Notes under the pieces: model-generated
What the model was told of the DNA's origin: nothing
Databases searched by the model: none
Seen by the model: the letters and a program-made list of their open reading frames with translations, nothing else
DNA from: Colocasia esculenta
Lineage: Eukaryota > Streptophyta > Magnoliopsida > Alismatales > Araceae
DNA: 64,000 nt
Direction: 5' to 3'
NCBI GenBank assembly: GCA_014218235.1
Contig: CM024759.1
Span: 71,370,119 to 71,434,118, forward strand
Shown here: in pieces, positions 1 to 10,240 of the stretch
Layout: the number at the start of each line of letters is the position of its first letter
Numbering within the stretch: the stretch's first letter is position 1
Position numbers and translations under genes: made by a program

Positions 1-419
1 GTATGTCATCAAAACAGGAGAGCATCTTATGTGGACAAGAATGCATTGATCTAGGACAAAGAAAGGTGCACAGAAGGAGCACAATCCACATCCGAACAGT
101 GTCCTCTACATCTGCTTCGTCATCCGAATTTACCAGTTGCTGGATGAGAGAATGCACTTTCTTTCGATCAAAATTATGGCCACCACAAACTGCTCATGCA
201 ACTTGGACTTCTTATTCAAGCTGCCATATGGCGGACCGGATGTCTGAAGCTAGGCAATCCCAAAATAATGCCCACATCCTCAACGGTAAATAGGACCTCC
301 TTGCCTAGCGCGAAGGTGTTACCTCCAACATGAGTGCTTATGATCTCCTCTAAAATTCTCATGCTGAACGCACAACTAGAAGTATTATTAACATAAAATG
401 AAAAAAAGGTGCTCCTCAT
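1..419 (-). pseudogene. Partial transposon-associated plant ORF
   Basis: Read on the minus strand, this segment encodes a stretch resembling the conserved block of plant transposon-associated proteins (plant mobile domain or Ulp1-linked ORFs): 'FTVEDVGIILGLP' near 290-250, then, after a frame change around 216, 'VHSLIQQLVNSDDEADVED' followed by a hydrophobic segment (WIVLLLCTFLCP). The order of an acidic linker followed by a hydrophobic Leu/Cys-rich helix is typical of that family. The frame breaks at least once, and the C-terminus runs off the left edge. No catalytic residues are visible. I recognise the family only by motif resemblance. It is probably a decayed fragment of a MULE- or CACTA-captured gene rather than a host gene. 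Confidence 0.4.
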
Positions 420-534
420 TAGAATTTTATGGCATTACCAAAATACCATCTGATCTCTATCCTTCATATATATATCCATGGAAGAGCGGGCTTTAATAAC
501 TGCAGGCTTCACTACATTCAAATAAAAATATGAA

Positions 535-912
535 AACCTATTTGTCAACAGAAGAATGCGACAACATTATCCAACAAAAGAAACATCTTAAGTATTGGAA
601 GAAACCACAGGAAAATAGCTATTTGTCATTGGAAAGGACCTATTTGTCACTGGATCAACCTATTTGTCACCGAACAGAAGAAACATATTGTTATTGGAAC
701 AATTCATATCTGTCACCCTAAAAGATCTATTCGTCACTGGAAAATAGCTATTTTCCAGTATAGAGATCTATTTGTCACTGAAAATGATCTATTTGTCACT
801 GGAACATAGCTATTTGTCACCCAAAAAGACCTATTTGTCACTGAACAGAAGAAACCTATTTCGACACTGGGAAGAGACCTATTTATCACCGTTGCATCCT
901 ATTTGTGAATAA
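535..912. repeat. 20-21 bp tandem array (CTATTTGTCACTGG)
   Basis: The core CTATTTGTCAC recurs at 619, 640, 660, 768, 789, 810 and 831, with degenerate copies at about 728, 856, 879 and 899. Spacing in the best-preserved parts is 20-21 bp. The spacer between cores is variable (GGAAAGGAC, GGATCAAC, GAAAATGAT). It could be a minisatellite or the subterminal array of a decayed DNA transposon; no TIR was found next to it. Confidence 0.7.
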
Positions 913-2217
913 TACCTCTCACTCAAAATGTCGGCCTATGTCCTGTGTCTTTCGGGTCTGAAGTTGAAGCCCTTACTTCTTCTGCTTCCGAAGCTGGCAC
1001 AGGAACCCTTGCCTCCTTTGTGTCAAATGGGAGAGGAAGCATGGTCTGTTGCTCCACCGGCTCTTCTGCCATGGCCTCCTTAGCAATGTGGCGACTGAAG
1101 CGCACAAGCAGACTCTTCTTAGGCGCTATGGATGAACTAGAGAGGAAGGCGAAGAGTGAGAGGATGCAAGCGAGCATTAACCTAGTTTTGGAGGATGCAC
1201 GTGAGGCTCTTGCTGTCTAAGTTAGAATAGACCCATTTTCAGATTATTTCAATAGAATCGGCGGGAAGGGTAAACTTGGGATTATAAAAAAGTCTCTTGT
1301 AATTGTTGCTCGATCGAGGCGGTTTCATGATGGCGTCTCTCGGGAAGACATGCGCGCAGAAGGCGACGTGTGCTGAAATGCTAATGTGGATGCTTTCCAC
1401 GGGGCCCAATCGAGTTCACCCCTGCGGTTCCAGCGTGGCATTTATAGCCGGGAGCCCGAGCACCTAACATTCCTCTAAATTTCCAAACTCTTTATCTTTT
1501 ATAACACCATCTAAATACAAGTGCAATTTGACTGTCTTTTTTTCCCATTTTTTTTCAGACATGTGCATTTGATACAAAGGCATCTAATTTCTTTATCCGG
1601 TGGTAATGTCTATAAGCAAAATTGATGAGTGCATCTACACCATCATAATAACGAAAAACATTTCTTGGGAAATCCATTCAACTCCAATCCATATCTCTAT
1701 AAACAGAACATAGAAGTAGAATATGTAAGAACCCGCAAAATCGTTCAGGTGGAATATATTCAGAAACTTACAACATACTGTATGAAGCACTACTTTCTAC
1801 CAAGTCGACTAAAGTTTTATCAGTGTTAATCATAAACAAGTACCTATCAACTATAAAAAAGTAAATATGCATAAGATAAAAGGAAGATGCACTATTCAAC
1901 AAAATGAGAAAATGAGAACTTATAATTAACAACCTACTGTTGAACTCCCTAGCCCCTGCTACTAATTGAATGAAAATGCCCAAAAAATGTCTATTTTGCT
2001 TTAGTATTAATAAATGCTAAACTAAATTCATCATGCAGCAGTAAGCTCTTCAGATACATGCAAACCAAACTGAATGATAGGTGTAACGAGTTTTTTAACT
2101 ATAAATAAAACTAAATGTTCAAGTCTTACTTTAGGGACCTGGCAGAAATTACGTAGCCATCTATGACTGTTGTGAACTAATCTTTTCCCAGAAAATAGGA
2201 AAATCACCAAGATGAAG
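913..2217. other. Unassigned DNA left of the Copia element
   Basis: No recognisable gene. A short open stretch on the minus strand (923-1177) is rich in Glu, Ala, Ser and Pro and could be a remnant exon of the ORF at 1-419, but nothing identifies it. 1240-1470 is moderately GC-rich; 1480-2217 is AT-rich spacer. I see no RNA gene. Confidence 0.4.
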
Positions 2218-3539
2218 TGTTGCGGAATTCCCTATATGGTAATCTAGAAGGGGGGTTGAATAGATTACTGTCTATTAAGAACACTTGTTGCCTTCTTTTC
2301 GATAAGATACAAATTACTAGAAGTTATGGCAAGGACTAAACTTAGTGTGGATGTGTGTGATTCGATGATAGATATCAACAGATGATTAGACGTGTGTAAT
2401 GCGCCGTGCCTACCAAACATCTAACGTAGAAACGTTCAAACCACGAGACACAACGATTTACGTGGTTCGGAATACACAACTCGTGTATCCTACATCCACG
2501 GGCCACACACACACGCAGAGCACCTGCTTATGAGCTAGTTCAGGAACTACAACTCACACACACGTGTTCTCTGATGTGTAACCACGATCAGAACAACACA
2601 CACACGTGTATCAAGCACAAGGACTGCTTGAAACACACCACACACACACAGTATGGATAAAAGTGAACAGAGAAGAGTTTGAGAGTTGAGAATCAAATCC
2701 AATTGAAAACTCTTCTGATGAACGTCTGGTAGACTTCAAGCTTCGTCTTGATGATCAGAACTTGATGGAGAGGCTTGAATTCACGACGTTCAGACTTCAC
2801 CGCTGCACGGAAGACTTCTCTTGTTGAATCTGGGCAGGTAGAAGCAGAGCAGCAGGGCAAGACTTTTCTTGAGAAGCTTTTAGGGTTCTTGCTGGAGGCT
2901 GCTTGTGTACGTGATTGTCTTCAAAAAGATGCTTAAATAGAGGTGTTTACATATGGAGAGTCGTGGTATGTGGAAACACCATCTATGGCAACTTGAAGAC
3001 TTTCCGTATTTGAAGACTCTCTCCGTCTGTCGACAGCACTGGGTGCTCCTGTCGACAGGCGCAAGCAAGCAGAAGATTCAAAGCCTCTGGAAGGCAGTTG
3101 CTGTCGACAGGCGACTGGTGCTGTCGACAGGCACAGGCAGACAGAAGGTTTGGGGTTCTGGGAACCTCTTCCTGTCGACAGGTAGCTGGGGTGCTGTCGA
3201 CAGGCACATCTGTATTGAAGACTGGCCTTCTGGCTTGAGTATAGCTGTCGACAGGGATCCTTCCTGCTGTCGACAGGTACTTGCTTTTCATGTATATCTT
3301 CATCATTTTGACCTTGTTCTTCGTACATGTCTTGCTCAACATCTCACCTAAAATAATGAACATAGTTAGTGAGACATTATAGTCATTTAAAACTAACATT
3401 ATACCACACATTGGGACAAGTCATATGTATAGATCTTATGCAATTTTAAACTCACTCACATTGTTCACTTGTTTACTTTGTTCATCATTGATCATCAACA
3501 AAACATGTTGTATTTATGATTTAGAATGTGAACCCAACA
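2218..3539 (-). repeat. Copia 3' LTR
   Basis: On the plus strand it starts TGTTGCGGAATTCC and ends CCCAACA, giving TG...CA ends when read in element orientation (TGTTGGGTTCAC). It is about 1,322 bp and aligns along its full length with 12234-13572. It carries eight perfect CTGTCGACAG palindromes (3027-3276). Cytosine-rich DNA immediately to its right is the polypurine tract complement, which identifies this copy as the 3' LTR. Confidence 0.93.
3027..3276. promoter_or_regulatory. Paired CTGTCGACAG palindromes in 3' LTR U3
   Basis: Perfect 10-bp palindromes start at 3027, 3049, 3101, 3121, 3172, 3194, 3245 and 3267. They form four pairs with start-to-start distances of 22, 20, 22 and 22 bp, and the pairs repeat every 71-74 bp. 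The same array occurs in the 5' LTR. Position within U3 suggests an enhancer; that function is inference. Confidence 0.75.
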
Positions 3540-3553
3540 TTCTCCCCCTTTTT
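3540..3553 (-). other. Copia polypurine tract
   Basis: The complement reads AAAAAGGGGGAGAA directly abutting the TGTTGGG start of the 3' LTR. This is the plus-strand primer position in reverse transcription and confirms minus-strand orientation. Confidence 0.85.
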
Positions 3554-3828
3554 GATGATGACAAAATTAATCAATTAAGCAAGTGTAAGCAAGTGCACAA
3601 TTGAGTTTTCTCCCCCTTTTGTCAATATCCAAAAGCATACACCATAGACACATGTAGTAGGCAAGAAGACAAAAATTTTCATTGATTTTTCATTGAGCCA
3701 TACATAATGTGCTAGGTAAAACATAACTTGAAAGGGAAAGACATTGCATGACCATCAAAGTAAGAAACATCATAAGACTGAAGATAACTGGATACAAGAC
3801 ATGACACTCTCCTAGACACCTAAGCTAG

Positions 3829-4993
3829 CTATGCATCCTCATCAGCTGGCGGTGTAGGAGGCGGACGCAAAGGTGCAATGCTATCCAAGCGGGCGTCAAG
3901 TCTATCCATCCTGTGATTGAGCCTTTCAAACCCAGTTGACATCTGAAGTTGTAGTTGAGCGAGTAATTCGCGAATGGAGGGCTCAACTGCCACATCAGGA
4001 GCATCATCTCCCGGCATCTAGTGGCCCATACTGGGAGTTTCTTCTTCACTGCATTTTCATCGACCTCTTCATCAGCTGCCTCATCAGCTTCTTCATCATC
4101 CACAAGGACAGCTTGGCCCTTTCCCTTGAGATCCCTTGTTACTACGCCATCCACGAACTTGTAGCCCATCCGCTGTGCAGCAGTCAGATCATAGGAGCTA
4201 CGGGCCGGCAAGACGGTCATCTCCCCTTCTGGAATTATGATGCCAAGGAACAGGAAGAGGGAGGTGAGCTGACATGCGTAAGGCATGGACCGCTTTGCGT
4301 TACCAAGGCATAGTCGAAGGACGGAACACATTAGTTGAGGGAGATTAATGAGTTCACATCGCAAAAACTGATGGAGGAGGGACTTGTGAACTGAGGTGAC
4401 GAGTTCCCTACTTCCATCTTTTGGGACAATGAGGGTGGTGAAAATGTGGTGGATGAGACGATGAAGTGGAGGGAAAGAATTTGCATTCAGTTGCTTACGA
4501 TCCGTGGGGTCGTAAGGCTTTGAAGTAATGAGGGCATAGTACTCCTCGGGTAGGATGATGTGCAAAGATGTCAACCCCTGTGTTTGGGATTTGGAGGGAT
4601 ACTGAAAGTAGATTAGGGGAAATGCGAAAGGAGTTCCCTTTTACTCGGGTATAAAGATCACCTGTGGTAGACTCCCGGAGATTGTGGTAAAACTCTGTGA
4701 GCAGAGGAGGAGTATTGTTTGTGGCTATAGCAAAAAGGTGACCAACCCTGTGTGTCAAAGAGAGGCAGAAGACCTGGAAAGAATCCTGCAGGGAGATGAA
4801 GTCAACGTAGCGAGGCTGCGTGACCTTTGTGAAAGTGGCATGAGTGACTTTGAACTGGAGATTAGGAGGGATGAGCAGCTCTGGCAAACGGTCCTCCCGG
4901 TGCTTTGTGCGACGTTCGGGGAGGCCCTGGAACCCTGTCCCGCGAGGAGACCGAGGACGGACGAGAAGCCAGCTTCTTGGCAGGAGGGGCCAT
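3829..4993 (-). pseudogene. Extra 3' ORF of the Copia element
   Basis: A separate coding unit lies 3' of RNase H and upstream of the polypurine tract on the element strand. It opens with MAPPAKKLASRPSS (start codon at 4993-4991) and passes through three frames, so at least two or three indels separate its parts. The central part (about 4574-4090) has features of the ORF usually annotated as 'putative plant transposon protein' in databases: an RLIHHIF segment, HQFLRCE, hydrophobic helices and LPARSSYDLT. It is followed by an acidic Asp/Glu stretch and a C-terminal heptad-like segment (MSTGFERLNHRMDRLDARLD) ending in Pro-rich sequence. SIRE elements carry an envelope-like ORF at this position, but no signal peptide or convincing transmembrane anchor is visible here. 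Joined in frame it would be roughly 390 residues. Function unknown. Confidence 0.65.
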
Positions 4994-7108
4994 GAGATCT
5001 TGCTGCTTGAGGTAGAGACTGGTGGTAGAAAGAAAGGAGACGGAGAAGAGAAGAGAAAGCACCAGGGTGCAGAGGTGCTCTTCTGGTGCCCTGGAGAGGG
5101 GATTTGAGGAGAGGGAGGGAAAGAAGGGTTTTTGGAAGTGGAAGAAGATGGAAAGGGGTGTGGGGTCCTCTTATAGAAGCTTGAGGGTATGTGAAGAGTC
5201 GGATCCCACCAAATCCTTTTCGGATTTAGCCCGTTGGACTTCCAAAAGAGGTCTGCCGCCGGCTGTCGACAGGGTTTGAGATTTTGGAACTGAAGCTCTG
5301 AGCAAGGTCTTCCATGTGATAAATGAAGGTGTATAAGAGGTGAATCATGTATGTTAACCTACCATATACAAGGATATAATAAACCATACCAATTCCCAAT
5401 GGTTTTAACATAATACCCAAGGAATTTAAGGTTAAAGCATTAAGAAAACACCCACTTAAATAAAGAACATTGCACACTTACCCGTCGTTGTATAAATACA
5501 ATGTAAGACAACACAATCCCCATTTTGTGGATAGGCAAATGATGCATGAAATGATATCTATATGAAATGCATATCTAGTCAAGACAATCACAAGACCAAT
5601 GACCTTGGAAATTATGACTCAGTGGAGGCTACACACTATTTCCCTTTTTGTTTGAAATTTAGAAGAACAATGGGAGGAAATGGTACTTAAGAAGACGTCA
5701 CACCTTTTGACGTGAGGATAGACATTACACGTGCCCATACCCCCAGTTAATTAGTGGAAGTTTCCATCATACCGTTGTACAGAGATGATGAGTTGGCCTT
5801 TTGACGCGAGGGCAGACATTTGTGATGCCCATCTCCCCGGTTACTCAGCATAACCCACATTGCTCTATATTCTTCCCATGTAAAGTTGATTTTCATTACA
5901 AAAAAATTTTTTTTTTGTTTGCCTTGTGAAAGATTCTTTCAGAAATAGGTAGCTTTTCTCCAAGTATTGTTGTAAAACCAATATCAAGCAGGTGATATGA
6001 TTACCTATCAATATTAGACATACACTTTCATGACCAAAAGCTTATCAAGTAAATTGAGACTATGTCGGCTCACAAAGAATTAGTGTAGAGAAGTGAGGTG
6101 ATATCCTTTACAGTTATGAAATGTTTCCTAAATGATAGAACCTAAACCCAACATGAATAGTATGTGAAAATCATAGTGGAATAAAGAATAGCTTAAATAT
6201 CATTTGTAGTAGTATGGTCAAACATGCATTAATACCTTATAGACACCTTATATGTTAATCATGAAGATGCTCACTGAATGGGTGAAGAAATAAGCATGAA
6301 CAACCAAGATTCAGAATATCTGTCGACAGGGAAGAAAGGCCTGTCGACAGGAAGACACAGACAGAAGTTGGAGATTTCTGGGAGGCATGAACTGTGTGTA
6401 TCTGTCGACAGCAGATTGAGGGCCTGTCGACAGAGGGACACAGACAGAAGAATCAGAGTTCTGTCTGGGCTGAGCTGTCGACAGGCCCTTGGCCTGTCGA
6501 CAGGGACATGTTCAGAGCAGTTTTAAGGGTAGAATGAAGGGCTGAAATGACTAATGGTTGTGAGGGAGTTGAGATGGACAAGGTTGAACAATTTCCTTCA
6601 CAGTTGCATTCATCTAACCCTAACTTGCTCCCCCATAATGTGCCATTTGAAACAAGAATACTCAAGTTCATGAAGACAAATTGCACACATTTATTATTAA
6701 TGAAGCACATCAAGCATGTAGAAAGACATTTCACCAAAGTTGACAAATTTCAAGGAGAATTTGGAATGAGCAAAATTGTAAAGAAACTATTCTCATATTA
6801 GAGTATATGTCCCTTGCATGCCACATGACCATGGGTACTTGGCGGAGAATGTTTTCTCACGCATATGAGAGTTTCCAAACAAGCATGACTTGTTCTTCCA
6901 CACATCACCATTTGATATACCTCACAGTTAGTGGACACAAGGAACATATGCTAGAATATTTGAAATTTCATTGCAATTTGCACAAACCCAACTCTCTTCT
7001 CAATGTGGTGAACCTATCTTCTGCCAATGGTTTGGTAAAGATATCAGCCAATTGTTTTTTCAGTGGGTATGAAGCTAATTTCCAATGCTTTGTTGGCTAC
7101 TTCATCTC
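4994..7108. other. Copia spacer between pol and the 3' ORF
   Basis: About 2.1 kb without a supported coding region. It contains one isolated CTGTCGACAG at 5263 and a cluster of six at 6320-6503. The remainder (5480-6280) is AT-rich. A spacer of this size between pol and a downstream ORF is a feature of SIRE-type elements. Confidence 0.6.
6320..6503. repeat. Internal cluster of paired CTGTCGACAG palindromes
   Basis: Perfect copies start at 6320, 6341, 6402, 6424, 6475 and 6494: three pairs with 21, 22 and 19 bp between starts, pairs about 73-82 bp apart. Flanking words such as CACAGACAGAAG resemble those in the LTR array, so the cluster looks like an LTR-U3 segment or a related array inside the element, upstream (in element orientation) of the 3' ORF. 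Confidence 0.75.
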
Positions 7109-7480
7109 TCAGAAAGTGGTGACGGATTTCAATGTGTTTTGTCCTAGAGTGTTGAATGGGGTTCTTTGAAAGATTGATGGCACTAGTGTTGTCACATAGG
7201 ATAGGTGTGCATCCAAGTCAATGTTGTAGTCACACAACTGACTTTTTATCCACAACACTTGTGTTGCACAACTCCCTGCAGCAACATATTCTGCTTCTGC
7301 AGTAGAGAGTGCAACCGAGTGTTGCTTCTTGGATGCCCACGAAACCATACAACCACCAAGCATTTGGCAATAGCCACTAGTGCTTTTCCTGTCAATTTTA
7401 CACCCAGCGTAGTCTGCATCAGAATAAGAAATCAATTCAAAGCTACTACCAGCTGGATACCAAAGACCCAAATCATGCGT
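7109..7480 (-). pseudogene. Copia RNase H domain
   Basis: The minus strand encodes the Copia RNase H signature: YSDADYAGCKIDRKSTSGY, then VSWASKKQHSVALSTAEAEY and the downstream LWIKSQLCDY block. In the family this domain degrades the RNA strand of the RNA-DNA hybrid. The catalytic Asp of the SDADYAG motif and the Glu of the TAEAEY motif are present. The open stretch ends with a short non-conserved tail. It is separated from the RT segment by frame breaks between about 7480 and 7825, where ESHLIAVKRIFRYL-like sequence can still be read. Confidence 0.85.
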
Positions 7481-8959
7481 ACCTGAGAGATATCTGAAAA
7501 TTCTCTTAACTGCAATTAGATGGCTTTCCTTTGGACTAGATTGATATCTAGCACAAAGACAACGCTGAATTGTATGTCCGGTCTACTTGCAGTAAGATAA
7601 AGGAGTGAGCCAATCATACCTCGAAGTGCTTGGCATCTACCATTTTACCTTTCTCATCATTTTCCAGCTTTATGCTTGTGCTCATTGGTGTTGAAGCATG
7701 TTTAGCTTGTTCAAACTGAAACTTCTTCAGAAGTTCTTTGACATATTTTTCTTGGTTGATGAAGAATCCATCTTCTAACTGTTTGACCTGCAAACCAAGA
7801 AAAATTGTAACTCCCCCATTAAGCTCATCTCAAATTCACTGTGCATGTGTTTTGAAAATTCTTCACACAGTGAACTGTTAGTGGAACCAAATATATGTCA
7901 TCCACATAAACTTGAACAACTATGATATGATTGCGGACTTTCTTTGTAAAGAGTGTTTGGTCCACTTTACCTCTGGAGTAGTTTTTGCTTACCAGAAATG
8001 AGCTGAGCCGGTCGTACCAAGCTCGGGGTGCCTGTTTCAAACCATAGAGAGCTTTGTGCAATTTAAATACATGGTTTGGTTTATCATGATCCTCAAAGCT
8101 GGGTGGTTGAGAAACGTAGACTTCCTCTTTTATGTAGCCATTTAAGAAAGCTGTCTTAACATCCATTTGATATAGTTTGAACTTATTAGAACATGCATAT
8201 GCTAACAAGATCCTAACTGCTTCTAGCCTAGCTACAGGTGCAAAGGATTCTTCAAAATCCACACCAAATTCCTGATTGTAACCCTTTGCAACCAGTCTAG
8301 CCTTGTTTCTCACCACTTTACCCCTTCATTAAGTTTATTCCTAAAGACCCACCTTGTGCCTATAACAGAAATTTCAGGGGTTTTAGAACCAAACTCCAGA
8401 CATTATTTCTTTGAAATTGGCCTAACTCCTCATGCATAGCATCAATCCATGAATTTTCTTTTAATGCTTCTTCAACATTTTTAGGCTCCACTTGAGAGAC
8501 AAAGGCTAAATGATCCTGTTCAACTATTTGATTAACTTGAGACCTAGTTTGAACTGAATCATTTATGTCACCTATGACATTCTCAAGTGGATGAGCTTTA
8601 GAGTACCTCACATTGGTGATTGTTGAAGGACCTGGTTGATCTTGCAGTTGAGGATGTTGTTCCGGAGGAGGGGTGGCTGGAGGAGTTTCATGTTGAGGTT
8701 GTTGTGGATCTTGTGCAGGTATTTCTTCTTCATTTTTGAGTAGATGACCGTCATCTTCATCATCGTACCTGCGAAGATATCCACGTTTAGCTTTATGAAC
8801 TGACTTGGAGATTGCATTTGATTTGCTTTGTAGATCTCCAAGAGTTGTTTCATCAGATTCATCGTCAAACCTGTAAGGAGTAGAATTGTTAGACTTGATT
8901 TGAGATTCATCAAAAACATGTGGAGTTTCTTCCACCTTTCTGGTTTTCAGATTAAACAC
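7481..8959 (-). pseudogene. Copia reverse transcriptase and linker
   Basis: The segment 8316-7825 is a clear Copia RT: KARLVAKGYNQEFGVDFEES, VKTAFLNGYIKEEVYVSQPP, LYGLKQAPRAWYDR and the active site VYVDDIY (YVDD box). Upstream, 8959-8360 encodes a hydrophilic integrase-RT linker (Ser, Asp, Gln and Pro rich) and the start of the RT domain (NVEEALKENSWIDAMHEEL). Between 8360 and 8316, and again after 7825, the frame shifts; the RT thumb region is readable only in another frame down to about 7480. The polymerase is therefore not encoded by one open frame. The catalytic box is intact. Confidence 0.88.
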
Positions 8960-8978
8960 TCTATAAGCTCTAGAATGT

Positions 8979-9967
8979 TCAGAGTATCCAAGAAAAATAC
9001 CTTGATCGCTTTGGCTTCAAACTTGTCCAAGTCATTTTTATCATTGTTATGAATAAACACCTTTGAACCAAAACTTTAAAGTACCCAATGGTGGGTTTCT
9101 TACCTTTCAGAAGTTCGTAAGGAGTTTTCTTGAATACTGGTCTTACCATGGCTCGATTAAGGATGTAACATGATGTGTTTACCGCTTCTGCCCAAAAGGT
9201 TCGTGCTAATTGATTCTCGACCAGAAGCGTACGAGCCATCTCCACCAAGGTTCTATTTTTTCTCTCCACAACTCCATTTTGCTCGGGAGTTCTCGGGAGG
9301 AAAACATGTGGTCTATACCTTGGTTCCTGCAAAATTCGGAGAAGGAATTATTGTCAAATTCTCCCCCGTGATCATGCGGATTTTATTGAGTGCATGAATT
9401 TTTTGAAGAATTCTCAAAAACATTACTGCTTCATTCTTGTGAGCCAGGAATTTTACCCAAGTGAACCTAGAGAAATCATCCACAATGAACAAACCATAAC
9501 GCTTGCTTGAGACTGAGTGTTCTCGTAGGTCCAAATAAGTCCATGTGCAAGAGTTCATAGCTTTGGAAGTACTTACCGGTGCCTTTGATTTGAAGGATTT
9601 TCGGGTTTGTTTTCCCTGTGCACATGCATCACAAAATTTTCATTTCTGTTAAAGGAGATTTCAGGAAGACCACTTACCAACTTAAGCCTCATGATCTTGT
9701 GCAAACATTGTAACTAGCATGACCGAGCCTACGATGCCACAATGTAAGCTCGTCCTGTTTGTTTGCTACAAGACACAAATTGTTATTTTCTGGATCATCT
9801 AAGTCAACCATGTAGATGTTATTCATTCTTTTTCCAGAAAATTTTAGGCTTCCTGTTTCCTTATCCAGAATGTGACATGAATTGGATTCAAAGACAATTT
9901 TATGACCTTTATCACACAATTGACTTATGCTGAGCAAATTGTGATGAAGGCCATCAACTAGTAGCAC
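8979..9967 (-). pseudogene. Copia GAG-pre-integrase and integrase
   Basis: The minus-strand segment 9967-9689 contains the pre-integrase zinc region (LTLWHRRLGHASYN with its paired His). The integrase core follows at 9558-9313 (IVDDFSRFTWVKFLAHKNE, first catalytic Asp) and 9332-8979 (RTPEQNGVVERKNRTLVEMA, with the Glu of the DDE triad). Three frames are used, and the stretch near 9680-9560 (KLVSGLP-like) is in a further frame. Integrase joins the cDNA ends to target DNA. Order relative to RT confirms Copia. Confidence 0.87.
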
Positions 9968-9972
9968 ATTGT

Positions 9973-10240
9973 CTATAGAGTTAGAGGCAAACTTACCAAC
10001 TTTACCTGAGCCGATGATCTGGCCTTTGTTGTTACCTCCAAGATCACTTGACCTCCGTCTTTTTCCACGAGCAAACTGAATTTAGCTTTGTCGCCCGTCA
10101 TATGCCTCGAGCAGCCACTGTCCAGGTACCATTTGTTTTGATTGTGGGCTGCTAGGCATTCCTGCACATGTGGATCAGACGAGAGGTTTTGGTACCCAAA
10201 TTACTTTGGGTCCCATTGTATCATTCATGCCAAATAAGAA
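9973..10240 (-). pseudogene. Copia aspartic protease
   Basis: The minus strand encodes WYLDSGCSRHMTGD, the D-S-G active-site motif with the Cys variant typical of Copia proteases. It is followed by VILEVTTKARS, which is probably frame-shifted from the usual GG-N-K-G-x-I-x-G segment. The enzyme cleaves the Gag-Pol polyprotein as a dimer. Short open stretch; frame breaks on both sides. Confidence 0.82.

Noticed and set aside
3027..3276. CRISPR-like array (short palindromic repeats with spacers)
   Set aside because: Plant nuclear context, 10-bp repeats, spacers of only 10-12 and about 40 bp that are the same in both LTRs, no cas genes.
3829..4993. Retroviral-type envelope gene
   Set aside because: Right location for a SIRE envelope-like ORF, but no visible signal peptide, fusion segment or clear membrane anchor; reported as an ORF of unknown function.
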